This document shows positions 47,700 to 56,426 of a stretch of 64,000 nt of DNA, in pieces. Within the stretch, counting starts at the first letter, position 1; every line of letters starts with the position of its first letter. The notes beneath the pieces are model-generated. The model was not told the DNA's origin, made no database searches, and saw only the letters and a program-made list of their open reading frames with translations. Position numbers and translations under genes: made by a program. The DNA comes from Prochlorococcus sp. AG-424-P23 (GTDB lineage: Bacteria > Cyanobacteriota > Cyanobacteriia > PCC-6307 > Cyanobiaceae), in the NCBI GenBank assembly GCA_003210135.1, contig QCNK01000002.1:1-64000 (forward strand). The letters run 5' to 3'.

Positions 47700-48494
47700 A
47701 TGTCTGAAAGTTGCTGTAATACAAACACATCGAATAAAGCACCTAATCAATTCGATCATAAAGATGCGATTCAAGAAAGATATGGCTCAGCCGCACAAGA
47801 AAAAGAAAGTTGTCTTTGTACACCAGTTGGGTTTAATCCCGTTTTACTTGAAGCAATTCCTCAAGAGGTTATAGAAAGAGACTATGGGTGTGGTGATCCA
47901 ACAAAATATGTTCAAAAAAATGATATAGTCTTAGACCTTGGAAGTGGTAGCGGCAAAAATGCTTTCATTTGTGCCCAAATTGTTGGAAAAGAAGGGAAAG
48001 TTATTGGCGTTGATCAGAATTCGGACATGCTTTCTTTATCAAGATCAGCCTCTAAAGAAGTTACAAAAAATATAGGTTTCAACAATACAGAATTTCTAGA
48101 AGGTTCAATTGAAAAACTTGATGAATTAGATAAAGATTTAAATCCATTAATCGCAGATAAATCAGTTGATATTATTTTAAGTAATTGCGTTTTAAACTTG
48201 GTAAGTCCAGAATCTAGAAATAACCTTCTAAAAAACATAAAAAGAGTTTTAAACGATAATGGAAGAATTGCAATTAGCGATATCGTCTCTAACAAAAAAG
48301 TTCCTTTAAGATTGCAAAATGATCATGATTTATGGACAGGATGTATTAGTGGAGCATGGTATGAGCCAGACTTTATAAGTGATTTTAAAGAACTAGGATT
48401 TAAAAATTTAAAATTTGCAGAAAGGAGTGTTGAACCTTGGAAAGTAATTGAGGATATAGAGTTTAGAACAGTAACCTTGGTAGGCAATATCTAA
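47700..48494 (+). CDS. arsM: arsenite methyltransferase ArsM-like
   Basis: I chose the ATG at 47700 (MSESCCNTNT, 264 residues); an upstream TTG lies in the terminator. The Cys-rich N-terminus, LCTPVGFNPVLLEAIPQEVIERDYGCGDP and the SAM motif VLDLGSGSGKNAFI match the ArsM/AS3MT-like family, which methylates arsenite to volatile or exportable forms. Cysteines for As(III) binding are C51, C71-region and C169-region by family expectation. It heads a run that leads to the phosphorus locus and an Acr3 pump. Confidence 0.85.
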   Translation: MSESCCNTNTSNKAPNQFDHKDAIQERYGSAAQEKESCLCTPVGFNPVLLEAIPQEVIERDYGCGDPTKYVQKNDIVLDLGSGSGKNAFICAQIVGKEGKVIGVDQNSDMLSLSRSASKEVTKNIGFNNTEFLEGSIEKLDELDKDLNPLIADKSVDIILSNCVLNLVSPESRNNLLKNIKRVLNDNGRIAISDIVSNKKVPLRLQNDHDLWTGCISGAWYEPDFISDFKELGFKNLKFAERSVEPWKVIEDIEFRTVTLVGNI

Positions 48495-48529
48495 CAAATT
48501 CAAGAGTTGAAAATATAATATAAATTTCC

Positions 48530-49705
48530 ATGAGAAATAATCTAAGAGATCAAATACCCGCATTAAAAAATAAGTATTATTTCAACTATGGCGGTCAAGG
48601 ACCATTACCAAAATCTTCTCTAGAAGCAATAGTTAAAACTTGGGAAACCATCCAAGATTTAGGCCCATTTACCAATGATATGTGGCCTTTTATTTACAAA
48701 GAAATATTGACCACAAAAAGAATCATTGCGCAAAAATTAGGTGTCAATTCAAAGAATATAGCTTTTACCGAAAATATCTCTTCCGGTATGATTTTGCCCT
48801 TTTGGGGAATAAAAGTAGAAGAGGGAGAAGAGTTGTTAATAAGTGACTGTGAACATCCTGGAGTAGTGGCTGCAAGTCGAGAATTTTGCAGAAGAAATAA
48901 ATTAATATTCAAAATTTTGCCAATCCAAAAAATTAAAAATCTAAATGACGAAAATATAATTTTAGAGTTTTTGAAAAATCTAAATAGTAAGACTAAGATC
49001 CTAATTATTTCTCATATCTTATGGAACTTTGGATATAAAATTCCTTTAAAACAAATTTCTATCGAATTAAAAAAAAATCGAGAAAACTCTTATCTACTTG
49101 TTGATGGTGCTCAGACCTTTGGGCACATAAATATTGAAGATGAAGTTCTTTATTCTGATTTATATTCGATAACCTCTCATAAGTGGGCATGTGGACCAGA
49201 AGGTCTTGGAGCAATTTATGTCTCGGATAAATTTATTCATGAAACAGATCCAACGATAATTGGTTGGAAATCATTAAAAAAAGAACAAGGAATCTATGAG
49301 CCTTCAGATAATCTTTTTCATAATGATGCAAGGAAATTTGAAGTAGCGACATCTTGTATTCCTTTGCTTGCAGGGCTGCGTAATTCTTTAGATCTTTTGG
49401 ATAAAGACTGCCCTGAAAAAGATAAAACCAAAAATATAAAAGAATTAAGTGAGAAACTTTGGGATGAATTAAATCAATCAAAGGAAATTGAATTAGTTTT
49501 AGAAAAAAAATACTTAAATGGTATTGTTAGTTTCAATATCGAAAATATTAAAGATAAGGATAAATTTGTAAAGAAACTTGGAGAAAAGAAAATTTGGATC
49601 AGAGTTTTAGAAGATCCAAAATGGTTTAGAGCATGCGTACATCAAATGACTACAGAAGATGAGATTGATTTACTTTCTAAGGAAATTAAAAAAATTATAA
49701 ATTAA
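48530..49705 (+). CDS. class V aminotransferase, cysteine desulfurase-like
   Basis: A 391-residue PLP enzyme of the SufS/NifS/EgtE fold. The PLP Lys lies in YSITSHKWACGPEGLGAIYVS, the conserved Asp in LLVDGAQTFGHI, and CEHPGVVAA (His) in the N-terminal part. It starts 35 bases after arsM on the same strand. Sulfur transfer or selenocysteine/ergothioneine chemistry are possible; the substrate cannot be told from sequence. This is not the usual SufS inside a suf operon. Confidence 0.8.
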   Translation: MRNNLRDQIPALKNKYYFNYGGQGPLPKSSLEAIVKTWETIQDLGPFTNDMWPFIYKEILTTKRIIAQKLGVNSKNIAFTENISSGMILPFWGIKVEEGEELLISDCEHPGVVAASREFCRRNKLIFKILPIQKIKNLNDENIILEFLKNLNSKTKILIISHILWNFGYKIPLKQISIELKKNRENSYLLVDGAQTFGHINIEDEVLYSDLYSITSHKWACGPEGLGAIYVSDKFIHETDPTIIGWKSLKKEQGIYEPSDNLFHNDARKFEVATSCIPLLAGLRNSLDLLDKDCPEKDKTKNIKELSEKLWDELNQSKEIELVLEKKYLNGIVSFNIENIKDKDKFVKKLGEKKIWIRVLEDPKWFRACVHQMTTEDEIDLLSKEIKKIIN

Positions 49706-49781
49706 ATAATTAGAAATTTTTTGATGAGAGGCACTTGCATTTCAAGAAAATAAAGAGAATATAAAGATAATGATAATTTAA

Positions 49782-49964
49782 ATGGAATCAATTAAAACTC
49801 CCAAAAGAATTATTAAGAAACAGCTTAAAAATGTTAATAAAGCAATTATTGAAATTGCAGAAATGAAATTTAAAAATATTGAAGAAAAAGAAGAAAAATT
49901 AGATGCGCTTGTTTTTTTAAAGAATCAAATATTGAGGAAGGCCGAGAAGTTAGAAATAAAATAA
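49782..49964 (+). CDS. hypothetical basic coiled-coil protein, 60 aa
   Basis: A 60-residue Lys/Glu-rich protein (KTPKRIIKKQLKNVNKAIIEIAEMKFKN split over two helices) predicted as a helical hairpin or coiled coil. No family is recognised. It sits 76 bases after the desulfurase-like gene on the same strand. AT-rich bias and charged composition make chance possible, so confidence is modest. Confidence 0.45.
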   Translation: MESIKTPKRIIKKQLKNVNKAIIEIAEMKFKNIEEKEEKLDALVFLKNQILRKAEKLEIK

Positions 49965-50101
49965 CTAAATAATTTAAAAAAATTTTCTTTAAATAAATTT
50001 ATTTTTTTCTTAATAACTTATTAACTCAAAAATCTTAGGTTTTGTATGTCTTCATTATTTTACGCCTTGAATATTGAAGACAATCATATAAAAAAAAATA
50101 A

Positions 50102-50317
50102 ATGATTATAAAAAATTCAACTTCTACCAAAAGATCAAATCAAGCAAAAGACAAGGAGCAAATCAAATATTCCAATAAAGAAAGTTTTAAAAGAGAAAAT
50201 AAATCTCTTTTGGATGATTCGGAATTAATCAAAAATTATAATAATTCTCTCAAATCACCTCAATCAAGGAGACTATACAAAATAACAGAGAGTGAATTTC
50301 ATACAGACATAATTTAG
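50102..50317 (+). CDS. hypothetical polar protein, 71 aa
   Basis: A 71-residue protein with a polar, Lys/Ser/Asn-rich sequence that looks disordered (TKRSNQAKDKEQIKYSN) and ends SEFHTDII. A 19-codon upstream ORF (50046-50105) overlaps its start as ATGA, which could couple their translation, and a hairpin occupies the same leader. No function is known. Confidence 0.42.
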   Translation: MIIKNSTSTKRSNQAKDKEQIKYSNKESFKRENKSLLDDSELIKNYNNSLKSPQSRRLYKITESEFHTDII

Positions 50318-50418
50318 GTCAACCTTTTTTTCTAATATTTTTAAATTCTTTCAATAACAATTTCTATTGAAAAGAGTAGGTATTATTGCTAACAATGTAT
50401 AAAACTTTTTAAAAAAAT

Positions 50419-50508
50419 ATGGAGCTAAATACTTTCTTGCTTATCTTATTAGTCATAGCAAATTTTACAAATTTATATCTGACTCATTTCAAAAAAAAGA
50501 AAAGGTAG
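50419..50508 (+). CDS. possible 29-aa single-span membrane peptide
   Basis: A 29-codon ORF (MELNTFLLILLVIANFTNLY followed by LTHFKKKKR). It reads as a hydrophobic helix with a basic cytoplasmic end, like many cyanobacterial small membrane proteins. Its ATG has no clear ribosome site, and random frames of this length are common here. It lies between the polar ORF and the phosphorus locus. Confidence 0.35.
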   Translation: MELNTFLLILLVIANFTNLYLTHFKKKKR

Positions 50509-50542
50509 TAGTTTTTACAATTTAAATAAAGCTTTTAATTCC

Positions 50543-50572
50543 CTTAACCTTCTATTAATTTTAAGTTAAAAA
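50543..50572 (+). promoter_or_regulatory. putative Pho box upstream of phnC
   Basis: Three 8-base units with 3-base spacers: CTTAACCT (50543-50550), ATTAATTT (50554-50561), GTTAAAAA (50565-50572). The first is the cyanobacterial Pho-box unit exactly and the others match its TTAA core. It is 48 bases upstream of the phnC GTG start. A GATAAT at 50576-50581 is a possible -10. The 11-base periodicity is what PhoB/SphR sites show; AT-rich sequence makes weaker units easier by chance. Confidence 0.55.
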
Positions 50573-50619
50573 AAAGATAATCAAATCAGTTTTCAATAGG
50601 ACTAATAAATTAAATCCTA

Positions 50620-51405
50620 GTGAATAATAAGCTCTCCTTAAAAAATATTAATGTCAAATATGGAGAGAGCCTAGCTTTAAAATCAATAAACTTGGATATT
50701 TACAAAGGTGAATTTGTAGTCCTTCTTGGATCTTCTGGGGCAGGTAAATCAACTTTACTAAGAACAATAAATCAATTGAATCCATTAACTTCAGGAGAGT
50801 TAGATTTTTTTGATTTAGGAAAAATAAGAAATAAAAAAGATCTTCAGAATTTAAGAAAAAAAACTGGGATGATATTTCAACAACATCAGTTGATTGAGAG
50901 AAATACTGTTTTCCAAAATGTTTTAACTGGTCGACTTGGATTTCATTCATTACTTAGAAGCATTTTACCTCTTCCAAAATTTGATCAAGAACTTGCTCTC
51001 GATTGTATAGATAGAGTTAACCTCTTAGACAAAGCGCTTGTAAAAGTAAAAGAATTAAGCGGAGGACAACAACAAAGAGTTGGAATTGCTAGAGCTTTAG
51101 CTCAAAATCCTTCGTTGATTTTGGCAGATGAACCAATAGCTAGTCTTGACCCAAAAACTTCCCATCAAGTTTTATCGATGCTTAAAGATATTTGTAAGAA
51201 AGATAATATATCAGCATTAACTAGTCTTCACCAAGTTGATTTTGCTAAAGAATATGGAGATAGAATTATTGGCTTAAGTCATGGGAAAATAGTTTTTAAT
51301 GGTAAATCAGATCAACTTTCAGACGAGATTTTAAAAAATATTTATTCATCTTCACCAATAACAGAAGAAACAAATTTTACCTCAAATGAAGTGGTAATGG
51401 TTTAA
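50620..51405 (+). CDS. phnC: phosphite/phosphonate ABC transporter ATPase
   Basis: A 261-residue ATPase with a GTG start. Walker A is GSSGAGKSTLL, the signature LSGGQQQRVGIARALAQNPS, Walker B LILADEPIASLDP, and the switch His in SLHQVDFAKEYGDRI. The family is PhnC; in loci with ptxD it is often called ptxA. It energises uptake of phosphite or phosphonate with the following PhnD and PhnE. A long hairpin covers its stop codon. Confidence 0.93.
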   Translation: MNNKLSLKNINVKYGESLALKSINLDIYKGEFVVLLGSSGAGKSTLLRTINQLNPLTSGELDFFDLGKIRNKKDLQNLRKKTGMIFQQHQLIERNTVFQNVLTGRLGFHSLLRSILPLPKFDQELALDCIDRVNLLDKALVKVKELSGGQQQRVGIARALAQNPSLILADEPIASLDPKTSHQVLSMLKDICKKDNISALTSLHQVDFAKEYGDRIIGLSHGKIVFNGKSDQLSDEILKNIYSSSPITEETNFTSNEVVMV

Positions 51406-51417
51406 AACCACTTCATT
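51385..51417 (+). promoter_or_regulatory. 11-bp hairpin across the phnC stop codon
   Basis: AATGAAGTGGT (51385-51395) pairs perfectly with ACCACTTCATT (51407-51417) around an 11-base loop holding the phnC TAA. No U-run follows, so it is unlikely to be a terminator. It could stabilise a processed phnD mRNA, allowing more binding protein than ATPase to be made. Confidence 0.7.
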
Positions 51418-51419
51418 AA

Positions 51420-52316
<897 letters not shown>

Positions 52317-52353
52317 AAAATCACTTTAAAAATACAAATAAAAAAATTATTAA

Positions 52354-53151
52354 ATGGATAAATTCAAAAGAATTTTAGAGGTCGAAAGGAGGACTTGGAA
52401 AAAACAATTTTTCAGGATTCTCATAATTTTGATATTTGTATTTTCTTCTTTAGCAGTTGTTGGTCTTTTCGATTTTGAAAGGATAAGTACAGGTATTCCG
52501 GCAGTTTTAAAATTACTGCCGGAAATGTTTCCTCCTGATTTCTCAAGAGCTGGAACTTGGTTTAAACCTTTAATAGACTCTTTGGCAATGAGTATCGCAG
52601 GAACTTCGATTTCTGTTTTTTTATCTTTAGTTCTATGTTTTTTTGCTGCAAGAAATACAACTATAAATCCAATTGTTTACAACTTAGCAACACTAATTTT
52701 AAACGTCACAAGAGCTGTTCCTGAATTAATTTTAGGTATTATTCTAGTTGCAATGATTGGCTTTGGTGCTCTACCGGGGACATTGGCATTAGGTCTTCAT
52801 TCTGTTGGAATGTTAGGTAAATTTTATGCTGAAGCTATTGAGCTTTGTGACAAGGAACCTATAGAAGCAGCTAGAGCTTCTGGCGCAAGTGATCTACAAG
52901 TTATTGTGCATAGCATTCTTCCTCAAGTTTTTCCTGCTATGGCTGATGTTACTTTTTATAGATGGGAATACAACTTTAGAGCTTCAATGGTTGTGGGCGC
53001 TGTAGGGGCTGGTGGTATAGGTTTAGAGATCATAAGTGCTTTGAGGATAATGGATTATGCTCAAGTATCAGCTTTATTAATAGTAGTTTTAGTCGTAGTA
53101 ACTGTATTAGATAGCATGAGTAACTATCTCAGGAAATCAGTATCTGAATAA
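52354..53151 (+). CDS. phnE: phosphite/phosphonate ABC transporter permease
   Basis: A 265-residue membrane protein with about six spans. SIAGTSISVFLSLVLCFFAARNT and EAARASGASDLQVIVHSILPQVFP (the EAA loop) are PhnE hallmarks, and YRWEYNFRASMVVGAVGAGGIG near the end is diagnostic. With PhnC and PhnD it completes the importer. ptxD starts 10 bases after its stop, so uptake and oxidation are in one operon. Confidence 0.94.
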   Translation: MDKFKRILEVERRTWKKQFFRILIILIFVFSSLAVVGLFDFERISTGIPAVLKLLPEMFPPDFSRAGTWFKPLIDSLAMSIAGTSISVFLSLVLCFFAARNTTINPIVYNLATLILNVTRAVPELILGIILVAMIGFGALPGTLALGLHSVGMLGKFYAEAIELCDKEPIEAARASGASDLQVIVHSILPQVFPAMADVTFYRWEYNFRASMVVGAVGAGGIGLEIISALRIMDYAQVSALLIVVLVVVTVLDSMSNYLRKSVSE

Positions 53152-53161
53152 TTCTCATAAA

Positions 53162-54118
53162 ATGAAAAAGGTTGTTATTTCCAATAAAGTTCATACTGAA
53201 GTTATTGAGTTATTAGAAAAAAATTTTGAAGTAATTAGTAACCAAAATGATAAACCTCTAACTTATGAAAAATTAAAGTTCTTATGTAAAGATGCACATG
53301 GTGTGATGGTATTCATGCCAGATAGAATTGATAAAAACTTTTTAGATAATTCAAAAAATTTAGAGATCATCTCTGGAGCACTAAGAGGATTTGACAATAT
53401 TGATTTGGAAGAGTGCATAAAAAGAAATATTAAATTTACAATGATCCCAGATTTACTTGCTTCGCCAACAGCTGAGTTAACGTTGGGACTTCTTATTGGT
53501 TTATCAAGAAATCTACTAATAGGTGATGAATATGTTAGATCTGAAAAGTTTAAAGGTTGGGAACCAAAATTCTTCTCAAATGGGATTGAAGGGAAAAATG
53601 TTTGTCTTCTGGGTATGGGTAAATTAGGGGTTGAAGTAGCTAGGAAGATTAAAGGTTTTAATGTAAAACTTTTTTATCATGATTTACAAAAATTAGATTC
53701 AATAGATGAACAACAACTAAACACCGAATATCTGGAATTAAATGATCTTTTTGAGAAGGCTGATTATTTGGTTATTCTTTTACCTTTGAAAAACGATACT
53801 TACCATTTTATTAACTTTGAAAATATTTTAAAAATAAAAAAAAGTTGTTTAATTATTAATACTTCAAGAGGTTCTGTAGTAGATGAGAGTGCAATTGCAC
53901 AAGCAATTAATTCTGGGCACATAGGAGGATATGCTTCAGATGTCTTTGAATTTGAAGATTTATCGATAAAAGATCGACCAAAAAAAATTAATCAGGAATT
54001 ATTAAATTTAAAAGATAAGACTTTTTTTACTCCTCATCTTGGCTCGGCAGTTGATAAAGTTAGACTTTTTATTGAATTAGAAGCTGCTCAAAATATTATC
54101 AACTTTTTATATCATTAA
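53162..54118 (+). CDS. ptxD: NAD-dependent phosphite dehydrogenase
   Basis: A 318-residue D-2-hydroxyacid-dehydrogenase fold. The NAD motif is GMGKLG near 152-157, followed by FYHDLQKLD with an Asp favouring NAD. The catalytic trio is in place: Arg 236 (NTSRGSVVDE), Glu 265 (VFEFED) and His 292 (TPHLGSA), each at or within one residue of the numbers I recall for Pseudomonas PtxD (R237, E266, H292). It oxidises phosphite to phosphate. The position after phnCDE supports this over other dehydrogenases. Its end overlaps the opposing GNAT gene by 20 bases. Confidence 0.9.
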   Translation: MKKVVISNKVHTEVIELLEKNFEVISNQNDKPLTYEKLKFLCKDAHGVMVFMPDRIDKNFLDNSKNLEIISGALRGFDNIDLEECIKRNIKFTMIPDLLASPTAELTLGLLIGLSRNLLIGDEYVRSEKFKGWEPKFFSNGIEGKNVCLLGMGKLGVEVARKIKGFNVKLFYHDLQKLDSIDEQQLNTEYLELNDLFEKADYLVILLPLKNDTYHFINFENILKIKKSCLIINTSRGSVVDESAIAQAINSGHIGGYASDVFEFEDLSIKDRPKKINQELLNLKDKTFFTPHLGSAVDKVRLFIELEAAQNIINFLYH

Positions 54119-54524
54119 TAGTTTTATACATTTTTATATAAGAGATATTTTCTTTTTTGAAATAATCACCTTCAGATAAAAAACCGAATTTTTCATAAAA
54201 CATTTGGGCTTTTTTTCTAGAAAATAAATAAATATAATTTATGTTTTTTAATTCTAAGAAAGAAATTGAATGACAAATTAATTTAGACCCAAATCCTTTT
54301 TTTTGATAAGCAGGTTTTGTGGCCATTTTTCTAATTCTTGCTTTATTTTCTTTCATGAAAAGTGAAATTATTGATATTAATTCCTCTTGTTTATATAAAC
54401 CAAAATGTGTCCCATTTTTATCATCTTCAAGAATACAAAATTCTCTTTTTTTATCTGGCCAAATAGCTTCATGCCTTATATCAATAGTTTGATTAGAATA
54501 TATTTTTCTAATTGAAATTGGCAT
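54099..54524 (-). CDS. GNAT-family N-acetyltransferase
   Basis: A 141-residue GNAT. The acetyl-CoA site is KPAYQKKGFGSKLICHSI (Q-x-x-G-x-G), and FSRKKAQMFYEKFGFLSEGDY near the end has the usual Tyr/Phe. The gene lies inside the phosphorus locus but on the opposite strand, divergent from phnY. PhnO-type GNATs acetylate aminoalkylphosphonates, so a related role is possible, but the substrate is not shown by sequence. Confidence 0.8.
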   Translation of the reverse strand: MPISIRKIYSNQTIDIRHEAIWPDKKREFCILEDDKNGTHFGLYKQEELISIISLFMKENKARIRKMATKPAYQKKGFGSKLICHSISFLELKNINYIYLFSRKKAQMFYEKFGFLSEGDYFKKENISYIKMYKTINDIKS

Positions 54525-54542
54525 TCTTAATTATCTTTTCTT

Positions 54543-54561
54543 CTTAAATTTATCTTAATCA
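54543..54561 (+). promoter_or_regulatory. possible Pho box upstream of phnY
   Basis: Two CTTAANNT-like units, CTTAAATT (54543-54550) and CTTAATCA (54554-54561), have a 3-base spacer; a further CTTAATTA is at 54526-54533 but out of phase. A TAATAT at 54570-54575 could be the -10. This would give phnYZ its own phosphate-starvation promoter. CTTAA is common in this AT-rich DNA. Confidence 0.4.
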
Positions 54562-54596
54562 TAAATGTTTAATATCTTGTTAAGACTTGTATTGAG

Positions 54597-55334
54597 GTGC
54601 AATCAGTTTTGAACAATATAAAATTAAAATTCGATAATGACGGATTTATAGTTAATGAGAACCTAATAAATCAAAGTGATTTAGAGGCAATTGAAAAATG
54701 GATTAGTGAACTTAACGACTCTAAAGAGGTTAACCATCATTATGAAAAAACAGTTAATGGTAAAGTGCTTTCAAGAACAGAAAACTTTGTAAGCTCGCAT
54801 ACATCTTTTAGGGAATTTCTTTTAAGTTCATCAATAAAAGATTATTTAACTATGCTATTTGATGATGAACCAATATTATTCAAGGAAAAAATAAATTATA
54901 AATACCCAGGGGGAGCTGGATATGCACCTCATCAAGATGCTCCTGCTTATCCTTTTGGGAAAAAACACATAACAATGCTATTAGCTATAGATGACTCTGA
55001 TATAAATAATGGATGTTTGGAATTTGCAAGAGGTAGAAATAATGAGGGCATAATAAATATTGATGAAAAGGGGTGTATAAATTCACTAACCGCAGAAAAA
55101 TTTGTTTGGGAGAAGATACCTCTTAAAAAAGGAGGCGCAGTATTTTTTGATTCTTTTGTTCCTCACAGAAGTTCAACAAATAAATCTAGTCGTCCAAGAA
55201 GAGCGCTCTATGTTACTTATAATGCTAAAACTGAAGGCGATTTAAGAAAAGATTATTATGACTTTAAAAAGAACTCTCTTAAAGATGGATATGTAAGTTT
55301 AATAGGTCACTTTGAAGGAGAAACAATTAAATGA
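54597..55334 (+). CDS. phnY: PhnY-like Fe(II)/2-oxoglutarate phosphonate dioxygenase
   Basis: A 245-residue PhyH-superfamily dioxygenase starting at GTG 54597; a TTG at 54609, with a GAGG at 54594, is an alternative start. The iron ligands are H112 and D114 (APHQDAPAYPFG) and H190 (SFVPHRSS); an Arg in SSRPRRALYV should bind 2-oxoglutarate. PhnY hydroxylates the carbon next to phosphorus in 2-aminoethyl- or methylphosphonate, making the substrate for PhnZ. It is translationally coupled to phnZ by an ATGA overlap. Confidence 0.9.
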   Translation: MQSVLNNIKLKFDNDGFIVNENLINQSDLEAIEKWISELNDSKEVNHHYEKTVNGKVLSRTENFVSSHTSFREFLLSSSIKDYLTMLFDDEPILFKEKINYKYPGGAGYAPHQDAPAYPFGKKHITMLLAIDDSDINNGCLEFARGRNNEGIINIDEKGCINSLTAEKFVWEKIPLKKGGAVFFDSFVPHRSSTNKSSRPRRALYVTYNAKTEGDLRKDYYDFKKNSLKDGYVSLIGHFEGETIK

Positions 55335-55936
55335 AATACAAAACTATTAAAAACTTCAAAAACAAATTACAAAATTCTGATAACAATGAATTTGTAGATT
55401 TATTATTTGACTTTATTAAGGAGGAAGGAAAAACTAATTATGATGAATCAGTCACTCAATTACAACATAGTCTCCAAACAGCTTCACTCGCTCGCACTGA
55501 AGATGGCAGAAGGCATATAGTAATTGCTTCTTTGTTACACGATATAGGTCATCTTCTAATCGATGAAAATGACTCAAAAAATGATTTCTTAAAAAAAGAT
55601 CTTAACCATGAAAATATTGCTTCAAATTTTTTAAAAGATTTTTTCTCTGAAGAAATTACAGAAAGTATTCGCTTACACGTTGTAGCAAAAAGATATTTAT
55701 GCTCAATCGATAATTCTTATTATGAAAGTTTATCTAAAGCATCTAAAAATAGTTTTCAGGTACAAGGTGGTGCTTTAAATAAAGAAGAGATTAATGAACT
55801 AGAAAATAATAAATACTTCAAAGATGCAGTTCGATTAAGAAAATGGGATGATAGAGGAAAGGTTTCTCTAAAAGAAGTTGAAGAATTAGATACTTATAAA
55901 GAAATGATTGTTGCTGAAAGATTAGCTATCTATTAA
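55331..55936 (+). CDS. phnZ: PhnZ-like HD-domain phosphonate oxygenase
   Basis: A 201-residue HD protein with a mixed-valence di-iron site: H46 (QLQHSLQTA), H70-D71 (LLHDIGH), H93, H116 with K120 (RLHVVAK) and D173 (RKWDDRGK). Most are offset by 12 from the PhnZ numbering I recall; H93 is one residue off. E39 aligns with the amino-group-binding Glu. At the Tyr position next to it the alignment is ambiguous (N36 or Y37), which bears on whether 2-aminoethyl- or methylphosphonate products are used. PhnZ cleaves the C-P bond with O2, releasing phosphate. Confidence 0.9.
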   Translation: MKYKTIKNFKNKLQNSDNNEFVDLLFDFIKEEGKTNYDESVTQLQHSLQTASLARTEDGRRHIVIASLLHDIGHLLIDENDSKNDFLKKDLNHENIASNFLKDFFSEEITESIRLHVVAKRYLCSIDNSYYESLSKASKNSFQVQGGALNKEEINELENNKYFKDAVRLRKWDDRGKVSLKEVEELDTYKEMIVAERLAIY

Positions 55937-56327
55937 AAATATATTCATAGCTTATATTTATAGATTCTTTAAGAGAATTGCTTATGAATGATGATTCAAT
56001 TTTTTCTTTTATAAAGTTCTTTATTTTTAATTTCTTAATAAGTGGAAGGCATATTTTACAATGCAAGGTTGAAATTTTATTATTTTGAACATCACTTTTA
56101 GAGATAATGTCAACATAAAAACTTTTTGATTCAATATTATTCTTTTCTAGAATTATTCCAAGAGTTGTTGAAATACAAGAAGCTAAAGATGCAGACAATA
56201 GATTTGAGGGTTTAGTCTGTTCGCAAGAATCATGTAAATTTCTATTCGAATTTGTTTTTATTTTTAAATGATTTTCAAGGATAATTTCACTCTCAAATTC
56301 ACCTACATATTTCGCCTTAATTGACAT
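55926..56327 (-). CDS. OsmC-family protein
   Basis: A 133-residue OsmC/Ohr-like protein. KPSNLLSASLASCISTTLGIIL contains the conserved peroxidatic-type Cys, and a second Cys lies in TLHCKICLPL. The family reduces organic hydroperoxides or handles small thiols, though several members have other roles. It is convergent with phnZ with an 11-base overlap and divergent from acr3, linking redox or metalloid stress to the block. Confidence 0.78.
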   Translation of the reverse strand: MSIKAKYVGEFESEIILENHLKIKTNSNRNLHDSCEQTKPSNLLSASLASCISTTLGIILEKNNIESKSFYVDIISKSDVQNNKISTLHCKICLPLIKKLKIKNFIKEKIESSFISNSLKESINISYEYIFNR

Positions 56328-56426
56328 ATAAAAATAGTTATTATTAAGAGCTTATTATGGATAAATTAAGTTAAGATTAAGACCAAAAAATTTTGCTAAA
56401 TTTAATAATTGATTAAAAAATTTTAA

